A DNA stretch of 60,961 nucleotides from JAGWNR01 sp964565685 (GTDB lineage: Bacteria > Patescibacteriota > Minisyncoccia > Phycocordibacterales > PALSA-1337), in contig CAZMFR010000006.1 of NCBI GenBank assembly GCA_964565685.1, positions 1 through 60,961 on the forward strand, in the 5' to 3' direction. This document shows, piece after piece, positions 1-7,265 of the stretch. The notes beneath the pieces are model-generated. The model searched no databases and was not told the DNA's origin. It saw only the letters and a list, made by a program, of their open reading frames with translations. Both the position numbers and the translations under genes were made by a program. How positions within the stretch are numbered: the first letter of the stretch is position 1; the number at the start of each line of letters is the position of its first letter.

Positions 1-5
1 TTAAA

Positions 6-55
6 TTAATTGTGGCTAATGATTAATTCTAACTGTCCTACTTCAAAGGTTGCTA
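6..55. repeat. Left copy of contig-terminal inverted repeat (50 bp)
   Basis: This 50-bp stretch is the exact reverse complement of 60912-60961 at the other end of the window. Five extra bases (1-5) lie outside it. No ORF of note crosses it. A repeat at both contig ends, in opposite orientation, usually marks where an assembly broke in a repeated sequence; a real terminal inverted repeat is less likely because the interior is chromosomal. Confidence 0.85.
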
Positions 56-95
56 TTTTTTGATGACATTGACCGAAAGGGTTTTACATCCAAGG

Positions 96-126
96 GCAGC
101 CCTCCTCGCGGAGGGCTGCTTTCTTT
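96..126 (+). terminator. Rho-independent terminator reading rightward
   Basis: A perfect 10-bp GC-rich stem (96-105 with 110-119) closes a TCGC loop and is followed by a T-rich tail on the plus strand. No plus-strand gene precedes it in the window, so it probably ends a transcript whose gene lies beyond the left edge. The convergent NYN gene ends just to its right. Confidence 0.75.
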
Positions 127-132
127 ATTGTC

Positions 133-699
133 CTACTTGAGCTGTTGTCGATGCTTCAATTCCCTGCCCCAAATATCTTCAGTAATGTCGAGCACGTCAA
201 TATACCCGTCAGTTCCCGTCTTTAGCTCTTGCGAAATGTTGTTTTTTGAAGAAAATACGTAGACTTTCTTGCCACCATTCCGCACATACGAGGTAAGCGC
301 CAAGAAATCATAATCACCAGAAAATAGTACTGCCGTGTCATATCTTTTCATGTGAGTAACCACATCTATGGTTATTTCCACATCCATGTTGCCTTTCTCT
401 TCGATGGTTTCTCCTGTCGGCGACGTGACGGTTATCCGCTTCAGTTCTTTCTTACGAACGGTCATGCCGAGCCCTTTCTTGAGGTACGTAAAGAATTTAT
501 GCCTCCCATCAAGGTCATAATCTCTCGTGCCTTCTTTGGGGTAAGCGGTGTAATAGAACATTTCAACAGAAGAAGCATCAAATTTCTTTGTGAGAAAATC
601 CTTGAGCTTTGCATAGTCAAAAAAGCGGCCCTTTGTCTTTTGGGCCTGCCAAACATTCGATGCGTCTATGAATGCAAAAATTCTGTTCTTGCCTGACAT
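133..699 (-). CDS. NYN domain (LabA/DUF88-type) protein, putative RNase
   Basis: The 188-residue protein matches the NYN/PIN-like nuclease family. An N-terminal strand FAFIDASNVW carries the first conserved Asp and Asn, an internal NMDVEITIDVV segment carries further acidic residues, and FSGDYDFLALTSYVRNGGK supplies the last acidic pair of the metal-binding pocket. Family members are metal-dependent RNases in RNA turnover; the substrate here cannot be read. No signal peptide or membrane segment is visible, so it should be cytoplasmic. The start is supported by a TATAAT box 7 nt upstream, which would give a leaderless message. Confidence 0.85.
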   Translation of the reverse strand: MSGKNRIFAFIDASNVWQAQKTKGRFFDYAKLKDFLTKKFDASSVEMFYYTAYPKEGTRDYDLDGRHKFFTYLKKGLGMTVRKKELKRITVTSPTGETIEEKGNMDVEITIDVVTHMKRYDTAVLFSGDYDFLALTSYVRNGGKKVYVFSSKNNISQELKTGTDGYIDVLDITEDIWGRELKHRQQLK

Positions 700-706
700 T
701 CTGACA

Positions 707-712
707 ATTATA
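707..712 (-). promoter_or_regulatory. -10 box of the NYN gene (leaderless spacing)
   Basis: TATAAT on the minus strand, with 7 nt between the box and the ATG at 699. Transcription would begin at or next to the start codon. No Shine-Dalgarno sequence is present. Confidence 0.55.
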
Positions 713-742
713 ATATTTTTTGCTCAACGATAAAAAAAGAGC

Positions 743-925
743 TTATTTAATTTTAATTGGAAAAATCGCATCCTCCCCTTTTGTCCATTCATCGTAGAGC
801 GCCTTGTTCGCTGCGATGAAATCCAGGTTTTTGAAATCATATTTCGTGCTGCCGATATTGGCGACCTTGCCGCCGGCTTCGGAAACAAGGAGCGAGCCGG
901 GAGCGTAATCGTCTTTTGTTTTCAT
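743..925 (-). pseudogene. C-terminal remnant of an inositol monophosphatase-family gene
   Basis: The 60 codons read as the last part of an inositol monophosphatase (IMPase/SuhB-like) protein: DDYAPGSLLVSEAGGKV is the family's C-terminal substrate and metal region with the Asp and the EAGGKV turn, and LDFIAANKALYDEW follows as in the final helix. The N-terminal 200 or so residues with the metal-binding DPxDGT motif are absent, and upstream DNA shows no trace of them. It is therefore a truncated relic, not a working phosphatase. Assignment is from motif resemblance alone. Confidence 0.6.
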
Positions 926-974
926 GCTTTTATTCTATCACACCCCATGCACCCATCCTGGCAGAGGTTTTTGT

Positions 975-1661
975 CTACTTTTTTACTTTTTTTTCATCCG
1001 CCACCCTCCATAAAACTCGCGCAGCATACGTACTATACGGCGACCATTTATTTGCGAGCATATCCATGAACCGGTCGCTCGGCATCTTCTTTAATTTATA
1101 CAGATACATGATCCCCTTGCGCAGGCCGAGATCGCCTTTTGAAAAAATGTCTTGTCGGCCAAGTGAAAACATAAGGATCATCTCCGCTGTCCATGGGCCG
1201 ATGCCCTTGATGGAAGTGAGAAGCTCGATGACTTTCGCATCGTCATGTTTGTGGATTCTGGCAAGATCAATCTCTCCTTTCAAGACCGCCCGTGCCAGGC
1301 ATTTGACTGTGTTTGCCTTTGCTTCAGACAAACCACATGCGCGAAGATCTACCCTTCGCAAAGCTTGAATATTCTTTGGCGTGATTGCGCCTGCTTTACC
1401 CCCCTTGCCCCATTCTTTGCTGCTCTTTTCTTTTTCCTTGTCATTTACAAACCGCGTATGCGTATGACCGACGGCGAGAGCTTCGAGCCGATCATATATA
1501 GTATCCGCCGCTTTGCCTGAAAGCTGTTGATTCACAATCGCATGAACGATATCGCCAAACATGTCTCTTGAGCGGCGTATATTTGCTATCTCGTGCAGCT
1601 TTGCCGCCCGATACAAAATCGGGTCTACCTTTTTAAAATGAATTTTTGCGCGATGATACAT
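975..1661 (-). CDS. alkA: DNA-3-methyladenine glycosylase II (AlkA-type, HhH-GPD)
   Basis: This 228-residue base-excision repair enzyme removes alkylated purines from DNA. The helix-hairpin-helix LLTSIKGIGPWTAEMILMF lies near residues 150-170 and is followed by the GPD-type loop with the catalytic Asp in SKGDLGLRKG. FGDIVHAIVNQQLSGKAAD near residue 40 is the usual AlkA/Ogg-fold helix that carries the QQxS motif. The N-terminal extra domain of E. coli AlkA is missing, as in short bacterial versions. A Lys/Gly-rich loop (around residues 72-90) is a lineage insertion. A TAGAAT box 7 nt before the ATG suggests a leaderless message. Confidence 0.88.
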   Translation of the reverse strand: MYHRAKIHFKKVDPILYRAAKLHEIANIRRSRDMFGDIVHAIVNQQLSGKAADTIYDRLEALAVGHTHTRFVNDKEKEKSSKEWGKGGKAGAITPKNIQALRRVDLRACGLSEAKANTVKCLARAVLKGEIDLARIHKHDDAKVIELLTSIKGIGPWTAEMILMFSLGRQDIFSKGDLGLRKGIMYLYKLKKMPSDRFMDMLANKWSPYSTYAARVLWRVADEKKVKK

Positions 1662-1668
1662 ATCTACT

Positions 1669-1674
1669 ATTCTA
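1669..1674 (-). promoter_or_regulatory. -10 box of alkA (leaderless spacing)
   Basis: TAGAAT on the minus strand, 7 nt from the ATG at 1661. Confidence 0.45.
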
Positions 1675-1777
1675 TTTACTATTCAGTCAAAGCAAGTTCT
1701 AAAGTTTACAACGCTACCATATTTATCATATTAGAATAGCGATTTTGAGTTTTTGATTTTCATAATTTTTTCTAGAT

Positions 1778-2344
1778 CTAATATTTCCTAACTACCCCCC
1801 TTACCACTGCGGCGATATTAAAAGACTCTTTTGGATAGATAGGTTTGAAATTCTTGTTGGCCGGCTCTAGATATGACTTGCCGGCTTTGTCATGACGCAG
1901 ATATTTCATGGTCCATCCATCATCGACGCACGCGATGACGATATCGCCAGGTTTGGCTTCCTTGCCTCGTTCAGCCAAAACATAATCGCCTTCGTGAATG
2001 CCGGCGTCTATCATCGAGTCGCCTTTTACCTGTAAAAGATATGTCTTGTCTTTCTTTTCGATCAAGTATTCATCCAAGCTCAAACTGTCTAACGGCATTT
2101 CCTCGGCCACGGATGGAAAACCCGCCTCGACGAGACCGAGCAGAGGCACCTCACCGAAAAGTTTGCTGGGCAGAAGACGACCGGTCTTGTCTTTCAATAC
2201 AATGCCTTCATCGATGAGACGATTGACAAGCTTGTAAACCGCATTTTTTGATTTAAAGCCGACGAGACGCATGATTTCAGCATAGCTAGGCATGCGCTTG
2301 TGATCAGAGTAAAAATCGAATATTTTGTCTTTATAATCTGGCAT
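1778..2344 (-). CDS. lexA: LexA repressor, SOS regulator
   Basis: LexA represses DNA-damage genes and cleaves itself when RecA filaments form. The 188-residue protein has an N-terminal winged helix (MPSYAEIMRLVGFKSKNAVYK), the Ala-Gly cleavage site in LVEAGF (about residue 75), the nucleophile Ser in VKGDSMIDAG and the general-base Lys in WTMKYLRHD, so the autoprotease looks complete. It is the second gene of a two-gene operon: the small ORF ending at 2363 lies 18 bp upstream. The operon promoter contains a GAAC-N4-GTTC operator, the Gram-positive type of LexA box, which implies autoregulation. Confidence 0.95.
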   Translation of the reverse strand: MPDYKDKIFDFYSDHKRMPSYAEIMRLVGFKSKNAVYKLVNRLIDEGIVLKDKTGRLLPSKLFGEVPLLGLVEAGFPSVAEEMPLDSLSLDEYLIEKKDKTYLLQVKGDSMIDAGIHEGDYVLAERGKEAKPGDIVIACVDDGWTMKYLRHDKAGKSYLEPANKNFKPIYPKESFNIAAVVRGVVRKY

Positions 2345-2362
2345 GTTCTTTATTATACAGGA

Positions 2363-2569
2363 TTAGAACATGAAGAGACTGGCGAATCGAAGCGAACCCC
2401 GCAACCAAGGACTTTTTCGCAGAGAAAGGTCCCGTAACTGTGCGCGCAGGAATTTATGCCTGCGGGCCTCGTTGTAATACGGGACACCCTGAATGATTTT
2501 TAGATCGATGCGATGATTGAGCTTGTTCAGCTCGCTTTTTATGACTTTGAATGCTTTATATTGGCTCAT
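2363..2569 (-). CDS. Small conserved-looking basic protein co-transcribed with lexA
   Basis: The start is taken at the internal ATG at 2569 (MSQYKAFKVIKSELN), downstream of the predicted transcription start; a longer frame to 2641 would begin inside the promoter. The 68-residue product is strongly basic, with one amphipathic N-terminal helix and an Arg/Lys-rich tail, and no known domain. It is first in the operon with lexA and under the same SOS-type operator, so it may be damage-inducible. Function unknown. Confidence 0.6.
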   Translation of the reverse strand: MSQYKAFKVIKSELNKLNHRIDLKIIQGVPYYNEARRHKFLRAQLRDLSLRKSPWLRGSLRFASLFMF

Positions 2570-2612
2570 GGTTTTAAAATGACTAAATTTATAACTGCCT
2601 TCTAATGAATAT

Positions 2613-2641
2613 AGTATAAGTGAACAATCGTTCACCTGCAA
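2613..2641 (-). promoter_or_regulatory. lexA operon promoter with LexA box in the spacer
   Basis: On the minus strand: -35 TTGCAG (2636-2641), a 17-nt spacer and -10 TATACT (2613-2618). The spacer is almost entirely the palindrome GTGAACGATTGTTCAC (2620-2635), which contains GAAC-N4-GTTC, the LexA operator core known from Bacillus and other Gram-positives. LexA bound there would block RNA polymerase directly. Confidence 0.82.
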
Positions 2642-2660
2642 TAGGTCACCTGTGGATAAC

Positions 2661-2685
2661 TAGTCCAAGGGTAGCCCTTGGACTA
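2661..2685. repeat. Dispersed palindromic repeat (CCAAGGG-N3-CCCTTGG), copy 1
   Basis: A 25-bp perfect dyad around a 3-nt centre. The core CCAAGGG...CCCTTGG recurs at 7217-7262 (twice), 10477-10522 (twice), 10985 and 11059. It lies between the lexA promoter and the proS terminus. Confidence 0.85.
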
Positions 2686-2890
2686 AAGCCACATCTCGAT
2701 GCCTTGCTTACAAAACAATATCACTCACTACCAAATTTAGGACATAATAATACCCAAAATTTTTCATTTCTCCGCCATCTTCGCTTCCCAACTTTTCCTG
2801 CATAAAATTATTGGATTAAAATTTAATCCAATATTACAAATGCGCTAATCTTTGATGCACCCATTCAAGGCGCCGATCTGCTTGTCTATT

Positions 2891-3058
2891 AAATGACCTC
2901 CTCCCCGCAGTTCCTGCGTGGTTTCCTTTTGAGGCCGCTTCGCGAAGCATTGCTCCGCTCGTCGGGCTCGCTCCGGATCCATTCATCCATGCACTTCGGC
3001 TTGCTACTTCAAGCTCGAGCGACGCATCCTACGTGCGAGGTTTCCTGGAAAAGAAAAA
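2891..3058. repeat. 168-bp dispersed repeat, copy A
   Basis: It is about 96% identical (6 mismatches in 168) to 28942-29109. Two 13-bp near-direct repeats (TGCGTGGTTTCCT at 2915 and TGCGAGGTTTCCT at 3034) bound a 119-bp core that is absent from the short copy at 17218-17266. No credible gene lies in the wider 2642-3137 gap, which otherwise holds only the palindrome at 2661 and plain AT-rich DNA. ORFs crossing the repeat differ between copies and are not coding. Confidence 0.88.
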
Positions 3059-3137
3059 ACGCCTGAATTTGACGTAAATTCCTGAGTTTGTCGCAAGCGG
3101 TATCATCCGTCGCAAGCGGGTCTTTTTATTTCTCGAT

Positions 3138-4391
3138 CTATTTCTCGAGAATTTTTCCAAGTTCCCCCTTTACCACCATCTCCACCTTGCCAGATTTACG
3201 GTCTTTTACTTCAAACTTGCCTTCTTTCAAATTCTTTTCGCTGACGACAACGCGAGTAGGAATGCCGATGAGGTCGCTGTCGGCGAATTTTTCGCCAGGA
3301 CGGAGGTCACGGTCGTCGTAGAGGACGCTTGTTCCATTCTTTAAAAGCTCGTCATACAGCGCATCTGCTTCTTTTTTTGCAGTTCCTCCTTTATCAAAAA
3401 TAACCACGAGATGAACGTCGAATGGTGCAATACCGCGAGGCCAGACGAGGCCGTGATCGTCCGACATGGTTTCCGCTATAACGCCCATGACGCGGCCAGG
3501 TCCGATGCCATAACTGCCCATGACGACCGGTTTCTTCTTGCCATCCATATCTAGATAGTTCAAGTCGAATGCATCGGAAAAGCGCGTGCCGAGCGAGAAT
3601 ATATTGCCGACTTCGACGGCTTTCTTTTCGATCAGATTTTTGCGATCAAGACCGAGGTCATTGAGGACTTCGTCATTCAGCACTTCTTTGTTCACGGCGA
3701 TCTTTTTCTTTTCATCGATGTAGATCATATCCTCGCCGGCGTCGCTGAGCGTTTGGAATTCGTGAGAATACTTCGAGAAAGAGCCGCCGGAAGCGAATGT
3801 GATATACGTCTCGTCACCGAGTCCGAGCCGCTCAAAGATTTTGACATATGCCGCTTTTGCTTTTTCATAGAAGTCGACATGCTCCTTTTCGTCGCGGCTA
3901 AAAGAATACAGATCCTTCATTAAAAATTCGCGGGCGCGCATTATGCCGCTCTTTGCGCGCGCTTCATTGCGGAATTTCGTCTGAAATTGGTATGCAGAAA
4001 AAGGCAGATCGCGAAAAGAGCTGATGTAATCTTTCATCAAGTTCGTCAACTGCTCTTCGTGAGTAAAACCAAGACCAAGCTCAGTGTCGTTCTTTAATTT
4101 TGTTTTGAACCAATTGTCCACTGCGACATCATCCCAACGGCCGCTCTTTTTCCAGACATTCGGATCTTGGAGAGCCGTCAAATAGAGCTCCTGTCCGCCG
4201 ATCGCATTCATCTCCTCACGGATAACCTGAACGATATTATTGAGCACGCGCAAGCCGAGGGGCAAGTAGGAATAGACGCCAGCGAGCTCTTTGTGGATGA
4301 ATCCTGCACGGATCAAAAGCTCGGCGTTCTTGGCGACTTCGTCCTTTGGCGCCTCACGGCGGGTTTTGGTGAATAATTGGCTCTGACGCAT
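3138..4391 (-). CDS. proS: Prolyl-tRNA synthetase, short form without editing domain
   Basis: ProS charges tRNA-Pro. Class II motifs are clear: motif 1 in the helix with LPLGLRVLNNI, motif 2 FRNEARAKSGIMRAREFLMKD (about residues 140-160), motif 3 GSYGIGPGRVMG. A C-terminal anticodon-binding fold follows (FDVHLVVIF onward, RPGEKFADSDLIGIPTRVVV). The protein is about 417 residues against about 570 for E. coli-type ProS: the roughly 180-residue INS editing domain between motifs 2 and 3 is missing. I start at the second Met (MRQSQLFTKTRREAP), because the first Met lies 1 nt from the -10 box. Confidence 0.95.
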   Translation of the reverse strand: MRQSQLFTKTRREAPKDEVAKNAELLIRAGFIHKELAGVYSYLPLGLRVLNNIVQVIREEMNAIGGQELYLTALQDPNVWKKSGRWDDVAVDNWFKTKLKNDTELGLGFTHEEQLTNLMKDYISSFRDLPFSAYQFQTKFRNEARAKSGIMRAREFLMKDLYSFSRDEKEHVDFYEKAKAAYVKIFERLGLGDETYITFASGGSFSKYSHEFQTLSDAGEDMIYIDEKKKIAVNKEVLNDEVLNDLGLDRKNLIEKKAVEVGNIFSLGTRFSDAFDLNYLDMDGKKKPVVMGSYGIGPGRVMGVIAETMSDDHGLVWPRGIAPFDVHLVVIFDKGGTAKKEADALYDELLKNGTSVLYDDRDLRPGEKFADSDLIGIPTRVVVSEKNLKEGKFEVKDRKSGKVEMVVKGELGKILEK

Positions 4392-4407
4392 GATATTACT
4401 TAGCATT

Positions 4408-4416
4408 ATTATAGCA
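4408..4416 (-). promoter_or_regulatory. Extended -10 promoter of proS
   Basis: TGC-TATAAT on the minus strand, 16 nt before the chosen ATG at 4391. No T-box leader is present between promoter and gene. Confidence 0.6.
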
Positions 4417-4544
4417 TATAGAAATCTTTTCAGAGAAGCTCACCCCAGTGTAAGTGTATATGACAATCATCTGACACGACTCTCGACATGACCAATGATA
4501 AGAGACCTATAGACAGAAAATCATTCGTAATCCACTATGTCATT

Positions 4545-4553
4545 TGCTATAAT
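4545..4553 (+). promoter_or_regulatory. Extended -10 promoter of the pilin-like gene
   Basis: TGC-TATAAT with a weak TTCGTA-type -35 about 18 nt upstream. It leaves a leader of about 60 nt before the ATG at 4619. Confidence 0.6.
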
Positions 4554-4618
4554 ATGTCCATATTTATATAATTCATATACTTAATACCGCCGCAAACAGA
4601 TCTACGGCACAAATACAC

Positions 4619-5440
4619 ATGAAAATCTCTCCAAATAAAAGCCGCGGTTTCACTCTCGTAGAGCTCCTGGTGACCATATCGATCATTGCATTGCTGTCGA
4701 GCATAATCTTGGTCTCCCTGAACGGCGCCAGACAAAAAGGGACCGTCGGAAGTGCTATAGAGTTTGCCGATAACGTATATCACAAGCTCGGAGTCAATAC
4801 TATTTTGTCTATGAATTTCAATGAAGGATCAGGCGAACCAAACGATCAAACAGGGAATTTTATCAGACGGTCTGGTTATACACTTAATGATACAACATAC
4901 AGTAACAGCACTCCATTCAGTGATAACGGCGACTCTCTTAGTATTGGTAGTTCTTTTGATCTTCCTATGATAAATAATTATTCTGTTAGTACTTTCAATC
5001 TCACCGATCAGAGTGGATTAACAGTTTCCATATGGGCTAACACTCTTTCAACAGATAACATTACTAATACAGCATATAACCTATATTATATTACATCAAA
5101 TACTCCTTCTTCAAATTCTATTCTTCAAGGATATTACTCAAATTATTATGTAATATGCAAATTTTTAGGAAATATCTCAGGACAATCGGCAGTTTACATG
5201 CCTTCTTTTAATGATGGCAACTGGCACAATGTGACATGTTCATATGATGTAAATAGTGGCAATCTTATGCTTTATGTAGACGGTGTTTTAAAGAGTACAA
5301 CCAGCGTATCCACTGCGCCAGGAACAGTCATCACGGGGATAAACAATGTCTTGTATGTCGGCAGTGCAGGCAGTGGTGCTGGTCCATTCTTAGGCCTAAT
5401 AGACAACTTCCAGATCTTTTCCGGTTCCATCGTAGAATAA
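4619..5440 (+). CDS. Type IV pilin-like protein with LamG/concanavalin-type C-terminal domain
   Basis: A short basic leader ends in Gly before the class III motif G-FTLVELLVTISIIALLSS (residues 11-30), the prepilin peptidase site and hydrophobic assembly helix with the conserved Glu+5. Residues about 60-273 look like a laminin-G-like jelly roll of the type found in bacterial surface proteins: LTVSIWANT, DGNWHNVTCSYD and LYVDGVLKSTT are the typical strands. The product is probably a minor pilin or pseudopilin presenting a carbohydrate- or adhesin-type head outside the cell. It stands alone, with no pilus assembly genes nearby. Confidence 0.8.
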   Translation: MKISPNKSRGFTLVELLVTISIIALLSSIILVSLNGARQKGTVGSAIEFADNVYHKLGVNTILSMNFNEGSGEPNDQTGNFIRRSGYTLNDTTYSNSTPFSDNGDSLSIGSSFDLPMINNYSVSTFNLTDQSGLTVSIWANTLSTDNITNTAYNLYYITSNTPSSNSILQGYYSNYYVICKFLGNISGQSAVYMPSFNDGNWHNVTCSYDVNSGNLMLYVDGVLKSTTSVSTAPGTVITGINNVLYVGSAGSGAGPFLGLIDNFQIFSGSIVE

Positions 5441-5466
5441 ACCACAGCTCATCTCACAGATCGTTG

Positions 5467-6204
5467 TTAGGAATTTATTCCTGTGTTTTTCCTCTTATCT
5501 TTCAATTCTTTTCTGATAGAAGCGACATATTTGCCGAAAGTCTCGCTCGTCGGATCGCGCGGATAGGCAAGCTTTACCACATGCTCATGGATGATGCGAC
5601 CTTCGTGCATGACCAAAATACGCTCACCGAGAGCGACGGCCTCTTCGAGCGAATGCGAGATCATTAAAATGGTTATCCCCCGAGATTTCCAAATATTCAA
5701 AAGCTCGCCATGCAGGGCTTCCGTCGTCTCGGCATCAAGAGCAGAGAACGGCTCGTCCAAAAGCAAAAGCTCCGGTTCAGCGGCCAGGGCGCGCGCAATG
5801 CCGACGCGCTGGCGCTGACCGCCCGAAAGATCGCGCGGATAGACCGAGGCGAGGTCTTTTATATTCATGAGAGCGAGCGCATCCGATGCGAGTTTTTTCT
5901 TGTCCAAGGTGCTACCTTGTACTGAACCAAGAGCAAGCATAACGTTATCCAAAGCCGAATACCATGGCAGGAGCGCGCCGTTCTGGAAGACCATCGACAT
6001 CTTCCTTGGAGCATCCAACGATCCAGATGAAGGTTCCGTCAAGCCAGCGACGAGCTTTATCAGAGTCGATTTGCCGCAGCCGGACGGGCCGACGAGGATT
6101 GTGAACGAGCTTTTTTCAAGAGAAAATAAGACATTATGTAGTACATCGGCACTGCCATTGTGATATTTAAAGCTGACGTCTTTGAATGTAAGAATTGGTT
6201 GCAT
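5467..6204 (-). CDS. ABC transporter ATP-binding protein (NitT/TauT type)
   Basis: This is the energy-coupling subunit of an import-type ABC transporter. It has Walker A GPSGCGKSTLIK (about residue 40), the Q-loop in MVFQNGALLPW, signature LSGGQRQRVGIARAL, Walker B LLLLDEPFSALD and the H-loop in MISHSLEEA. The sequence resembles SsuB/TauB/NrtD-like ATPases. I start at the second Met, MQPILTFKDVSF; the upstream seven codons are not conserved-looking. It follows the permease at 6309-7142 on the same strand with a gap of about 100 bp. No substrate-binding protein is visible, so the substrate is unknown. Confidence 0.9.
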   Translation of the reverse strand: MQPILTFKDVSFKYHNGSADVLHNVLFSLEKSSFTILVGPSGCGKSTLIKLVAGLTEPSSGSLDAPRKMSMVFQNGALLPWYSALDNVMLALGSVQGSTLDKKKLASDALALMNIKDLASVYPRDLSGGQRQRVGIARALAAEPELLLLDEPFSALDAETTEALHGELLNIWKSRGITILMISHSLEEAVALGERILVMHEGRIIHEHVVKLAYPRDPTSETFGKYVASIRKELKDKRKNTGINS

Positions 6205-6308
6205 GTTAATAAAGCCAAAATGCAAAAGTTAAAATATAAAGCAATTGACTTTAGCATCTTTTAGTTTCACTTTTGCCTTTTGATTTTTGCCTTGTTTTTT
6301 CATTATTT

Positions 6309-7142
6309 TTAATCAAACCTGAATCTGCTAGCATACCGGAGAAGCTTCTGCCAGACAAAGACATTGATCAGGGTTATCGCAGCGACGATCACAACAATCG
6401 ACCAGAGAAACAATGATTGATTTCCGCTTGACGATGCTTGGACCAGAACACTGCCGATACCGAAGACATCGCCGACATTCTGCCCTGCCGGCACATAGGT
6501 GTGCAGAACTTCCGCCACAATCAGAATGTTCCAACCTGCCGCCCAAGCCAAGAGCGAGCCGGTAACGATAGATGGAAACAGCGCTGGTAAAATTACTTTG
6601 CGAAATGACCGGAATTTGGTCAGTCCGAAAACTTTTGGCACATATAAAACGTCTTCTGGTATCACATGCAGACCGCCGATAGCGGCAAAGACGATGCTCC
6701 AGATCATGGTGAGTATGAGTATGAATATCGCCGCAGTGTTGAGCAGATTGTAATGGATGAAAAAGAGGATGATAACTGGAAAGAATACGAGCACAGGCAC
6801 TGATTCGAGCACATCATATACAGGAATAAGCACGCGCTCCCACACATGCGAACGCAGGACGAACAGGGCCAAAGCCACGCCTATGACGAGCGAAAATATA
6901 TAAGAGATAAAAAGTCTGGCAAAAGAGGACAAGAAAGCCAATGAAAGATATCCTATCGGCGCGCTCTTTATGCTCTCGATAAAGAAGCTTGCATTAATAT
7001 TCATACCGGCCAATCGAAGGCCTCCGACAGTGAGCGCGACAAGAATAATCGGTATAAGAAACCATATGGACAGCTTTTCTAATAGCGATACTTTGTGAAC
7101 GTGGCGACTGCGATGAGAATAATGGGTGAAATTGGCTTTCAT
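6309..7142 (-). CDS. ABC transporter permease (NitT/TauT type)
   Basis: The 277-residue integral membrane protein has about six transmembrane helices. An EAA-type cytoplasmic loop sits around residues 185-205 (VFGLTKFRSFRKVILPALFPSI), where it would dock on the ATPase encoded just downstream. The N-terminus is His/Arg-rich and cytoplasmic. The pair resembles sulfonate/nitrate/taurine importers, but without a binding protein the substrate stays open. In CPR genomes such orphan pairs are common. Confidence 0.88.
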   Translation of the reverse strand: MKANFTHYSHRSRHVHKVSLLEKLSIWFLIPIILVALTVGGLRLAGMNINASFFIESIKSAPIGYLSLAFLSSFARLFISYIFSLVIGVALALFVLRSHVWERVLIPVYDVLESVPVLVFFPVIILFFIHYNLLNTAAIFILILTMIWSIVFAAIGGLHVIPEDVLYVPKVFGLTKFRSFRKVILPALFPSIVTGSLLAWAAGWNILIVAEVLHTYVPAGQNVGDVFGIGSVLVQASSSGNQSLFLWSIVVIVAAITLINVFVWQKLLRYASRFRFD

Positions 7143-7216
7143 TTGAAATGTATAATTATTCTAACATGAAAAACATGCACCGGAACCAAGCAGAGCACAA
7201 GCATCGATAATACAAG

Positions 7217-7262
7217 TCCAAGGGCTACCCTTGTAATACAAGTCCAAGGGCTACCCTTGGAC
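7217..7262. repeat. Dispersed palindromic repeat, tandem copies 2 and 3
   Basis: Two copies of CCAAGGGCTACCCTTG(G) lie in direct tandem 25 bp apart, between rseP and the ABC permease gene. The second is a full dyad, GTCCAAGGG...CCCTTGGAC (7242-7262); the first has lost its right edge. Confidence 0.85.
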
Positions 7263-7265
7263 CAA

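Noticed and set aside
4392..4618. T-box or other aminoacyl-tRNA leader upstream of proS
   Set aside because: The proS promoter lies only 16 nt from the start codon, so there is no room for a leader; serS is the same.
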